Shown piece by piece: positions 45,734-47,729 of a stretch of DNA of 47,729 nucleotides. This stretch comes from a virus, in IMG/VR virus record IMGVR_UViG_3300028388_004125, positions 1 through 47,729 of that record; one strand, given 5' to 3'. The position numbers and the translations under genes were made by a program. Positions within the stretch are counted from its first letter, which is position 1. Every line of letters starts with the position of its first letter. The notes under the pieces were generated by a model, which saw only the letters and a program-made list of their open reading frames with translations, was not told the origin of the DNA and made no database searches.

Positions 45734-47611
45734 ATGGCTGAGAATAACTATACTGTATGGCAGAGATTAACCAAAGTTTTTGGTCCCGATTCTACATTGG
45801 ACCAACAGCCTCCTGTATACAAATTTGATAAGAAGGAGTTACTTAAAACTCCTGACAAAAATGAGTACGAAAGAGAAAAACTTCAAGCTCAACAAACTCT
45901 ATACCTTGGTCAACAATGGCAGAAGGTAGAAAATAATTTATATACCCAAGCTGTTTATTATGAGCCAACGAGACTTGCGGCGTTCTACGATTACGAGAGT
46001 ATGGAATATACTCCTGAGATTTCTGCTGCACTTGATATCTATGCTGAAGAATCTACAACAGCAAATGAAGATGGTTACATCCTTCAGGTATATTCAGAAA
46101 GTAAAAGAATCAAATCAGTATTAACTGATTTATTCAACAATAGATTGGACATCGATACCAACTTACCGATGTGGACAAGAAACACTGCTAAGTATGGTGA
46201 CAACTTTGTATACTTAAAGTTGGACCCTGAAAAAGGTGTTATGGGTGGTCAACAATTACCAAACATTGAAATCGAAAGATTGGAAAGAGGTATGAAGTCG
46301 GCACCAAGTCAATACGGTGTCCAACAACCAAGTGGTGAGTCAAATGAAGAGGTATTGAAATTCAAATGGAAAGTAAAAGACATGGAGTTCAATACGTGGG
46401 AGATTGCTCACTTTAGATTATTGGGTGATGACCGTAAGCTTCCTTATGGTACTTCTATGTTGGAGAAAGCCAGAAGAATTTGGAAACAACTTATCTTATC
46501 AGAAGATGCGATGTTAATCTATAGAACATCAAGAGCACCTGAAAGAAGAGTATTCAAAGTATTCGTAGGGAATATGGATGACAAAGATGTCGAACCGTAT
46601 GTACAACGAGTCGCCAACAAGTTCAAACGTGACCAGGTCGCAGACCCATCTACGGGTAATGTTGACCTACGTATGAACCAAATGGCTGTTGACCAAGATT
46701 ACTTTATTCCTGTTCGTGACCCTAACGCTCCGAACCCTATCGATACTTTACCAGGTGCACAGAACTTGTCAGAGATTGCGGATATTGAATACATCCAAAA
46801 GAAACTATTGACCGCTCTTCGTGTTCCTAAAGCTTTCTTAGGTTTTGAGGAAGTTACTGGTGAGGGTAAGAACTTAGCGTTACAGGATATCCGTTTTGCT
46901 AGAACTATCAATAGAATTCAAAAGTCTATGATTCAGGAGTTGAATAAGATTGCAATCATTCACTTATACATCTTAGGATTTGAGGACGAGTTACAAAACT
47001 TCCAATTGGCTTTGACTAACCCATCATCACAGGCAGACTTGTTGAAGGTGGAACAATGGCAACAGAAGATTCAATTGTACCGTGACGCAACTACTGACCC
47101 AGGAAACGGTATCTTACCTGTTTCATCGTCATGGGCTAAGAAACATATCCTTGGATTCTCTGATGAGGAAATCAAACTTGACTTGCAACAACAACGTATC
47201 GAAAGAGCTGTTGCTGGTGAGTTGGAGAAAACTCAAGAAGTTATTATCAATACGGGTATCTTTGATAACCTTGACAAACTATATGGTCAGAAAGGTACAA
47301 CACCTGAAGCAGGTGCCGGTGAAGAAGGAGGAGACGACTTCGGAGGTGGTGGTGACTTCGGTGGTGGAGGTGACTTCGGTGGAGGAGATTTAGGTGGAGA
47401 CCTCGGAGGTGACTTGGGCGGTGAACCGGCCGGTGAAGTTGAAACTGGTGGTGAACCTGAATTGGCTCCTGAGACATTCGTAAAAAATAAAGACTTAGAT
47501 TTAATCTTAGAAGATATGACATTATTCGGTCAAGATGAAACGATTGACCTATCAAAAGGTAGAGAGTCATTAGGTGAGATGGAAGAAAAGTTGAACGACT
47601 TACTTAAATAG
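45734..47611 (+). CDS. portal protein (T4 gp20-like)
   Basis: A 625-residue portal vertex protein forming the dodecameric ring for DNA packaging. gp20-type blocks: EISAALDIYAEESTTANEDG, LPYGTSMLEKARRIWKQLIL, EDAMLIYRTSRAPERRVFKV, DTLPGAQNLSEIADIEYIQK and KLLTALRVPKAFLGFEEVTG. After about residue 525 comes a glycine/aspartate-rich tail (FGGGGDFGGGGDFGGGDLGG and similar) absent from T4 gp20, followed by a short acidic helical end. The tail may be flexible or serve as a docking segment. Behind an exact late box. Confidence 0.95.
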   Translation: MAENNYTVWQRLTKVFGPDSTLDQQPPVYKFDKKELLKTPDKNEYEREKLQAQQTLYLGQQWQKVENNLYTQAVYYEPTRLAAFYDYESMEYTPEISAALDIYAEESTTANEDGYILQVYSESKRIKSVLTDLFNNRLDIDTNLPMWTRNTAKYGDNFVYLKLDPEKGVMGGQQLPNIEIERLERGMKSAPSQYGVQQPSGESNEEVLKFKWKVKDMEFNTWEIAHFRLLGDDRKLPYGTSMLEKARRIWKQLILSEDAMLIYRTSRAPERRVFKVFVGNMDDKDVEPYVQRVANKFKRDQVADPSTGNVDLRMNQMAVDQDYFIPVRDPNAPNPIDTLPGAQNLSEIADIEYIQKKLLTALRVPKAFLGFEEVTGEGKNLALQDIRFARTINRIQKSMIQELNKIAIIHLYILGFEDELQNFQLALTNPSSQADLLKVEQWQQKIQLYRDATTDPGNGILPVSSSWAKKHILGFSDEEIKLDLQQQRIERAVAGELEKTQEVIINTGIFDNLDKLYGQKGTTPEAGAGEEGGDDFGGGGDFGGGGDFGGGDLGGDLGGDLGGEPAGEVETGGEPELAPETFVKNKDLDLILEDMTLFGQDETIDLSKGRESLGEMEEKLNDLLK

Positions 47612-47614
47612 TAA

Positions 47615-47622
47615 TATTTATA
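47615..47622 (+). promoter_or_regulatory. putative late promoter box TATTTATA
   Basis: Exact box starting 4 bp after the portal stop, pointing into the next gene off the window edge. Confidence 0.5.
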
Positions 47623-47696
47623 AAATAAAAGAATTATATGATCTTATAAAGAATAGCGAAAATAATTTTAAAAAAATTGATACTGTATCACTAAAG

Positions 47697-47729
47697 ATGC
47701 TTGATAAAATCTATCATCAATATAATATA
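47697..47729 (+). CDS. start of next gene, cut by window edge (tentative)
   Basis: A frame open from 47616 to the edge (KIKELYDLIKNSENNFKK...) has its only ATG here (MLDKIYHQYNI). In T4-like order a prohead core or protease gene follows the portal. Too short to identify, and the start is uncertain. Confidence 0.3.
   Translation, partial: MLDKIYHQYNI

Noticed and set aside
1-47729. Prophage or insertion sequence signatures (integrase, att repeats, transposase)
   Set aside because: No integrase, transposase, terminal inverted repeats or flanking bacterial housekeeping genes were found; the host-like genes are embedded among phage genes.

Overview
The window reads as part of the genome of a lytic, tailed, T4-type (myovirus-like) phage of a Bacteroidota (probably flavobacterial) host. 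The phage assignment rests on a T4 gp17-like large terminase and a gp20-like portal at the right end, two peptidoglycan hydrolases, an HNH nuclease, and many tightly packed small genes with ATGA overlaps. The host assignment rests on strong Bacteroidota-type promoters (TTG/TTTG, 19-20 bp, TAnnTTTG), flavobacterial-looking lipoprotein and signal peptides, a tmRNA whose tag opens GET as in Bacteroides, and low GC. No integrase and no tRNA genes were seen.

Layout. 1-10403 is nearly all minus strand: a chain of tiny overlapping genes (1-1764), a metallophosphoesterase, a membrane-anchored glucosaminidase, a NodU-type carbamoyltransferase, a candidate small RNA, an FKBP isomerase/FkbM methyltransferase/acyl-CoA thioesterase operon, a secreted nuclease and a beta-helix lipoprotein. 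10418-25371 mixes strands: plus-strand genes for an HExxH metalloprotease-like protein, an 822-residue fusion carrying a polyphosphate kinase 2 domain, and a run of five large unknown proteins (20649-25371), interleaved with minus-strand small genes and an RmlC-type epimerase. 25436-31294 holds an HNH nuclease, an amidase endolysin, a GT25 glycosyltransferase, a secreted C-type lectin, thioredoxin and peroxiredoxin, and a complete tmRNA. 31380-38578 holds two large unknown late proteins, an M20-type peptidase, a ClpC-type unfoldase without its N-domain, and a divergent two-UVR-motif protein. 38622-47729 is the plus-strand packaging/head block ending in terminase and portal.

Two promoter classes can be read directly. 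Minus-strand (and a few plus) genes have host-type boxes, presumably early. Most plus-strand genes have TATTTAT(A) 4-35 bp before the start codon, presumably late. At five divergent junctions the late box lies 1-8 bp from the -33 box of the opposing early promoter, which suggests an exclusive early/late switch.

Functional themes: (i) proteostasis takeover: N-domain-less ClpC with a ClpP-docking VGF, a McsA-like UVR protein, an M20 peptidase, an FKBP isomerase and a tmRNA with an atypical tag; (ii) nucleotide/phosphate metabolism: PPK2 fused to a degenerate PD-(D/E)xK-like region; (iii) redox defence: peroxiredoxin plus thioredoxin; (iv) glycan and envelope remodelling: carbamoyltransferase, RmlC, GT25, FkbM and several exported proteins; (v) a set of unrelated late proteins sharing N-terminal LxE-type leaders that could be capsid-targeting sequences. 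Domain calls are from motifs read by eye; no database search was possible.
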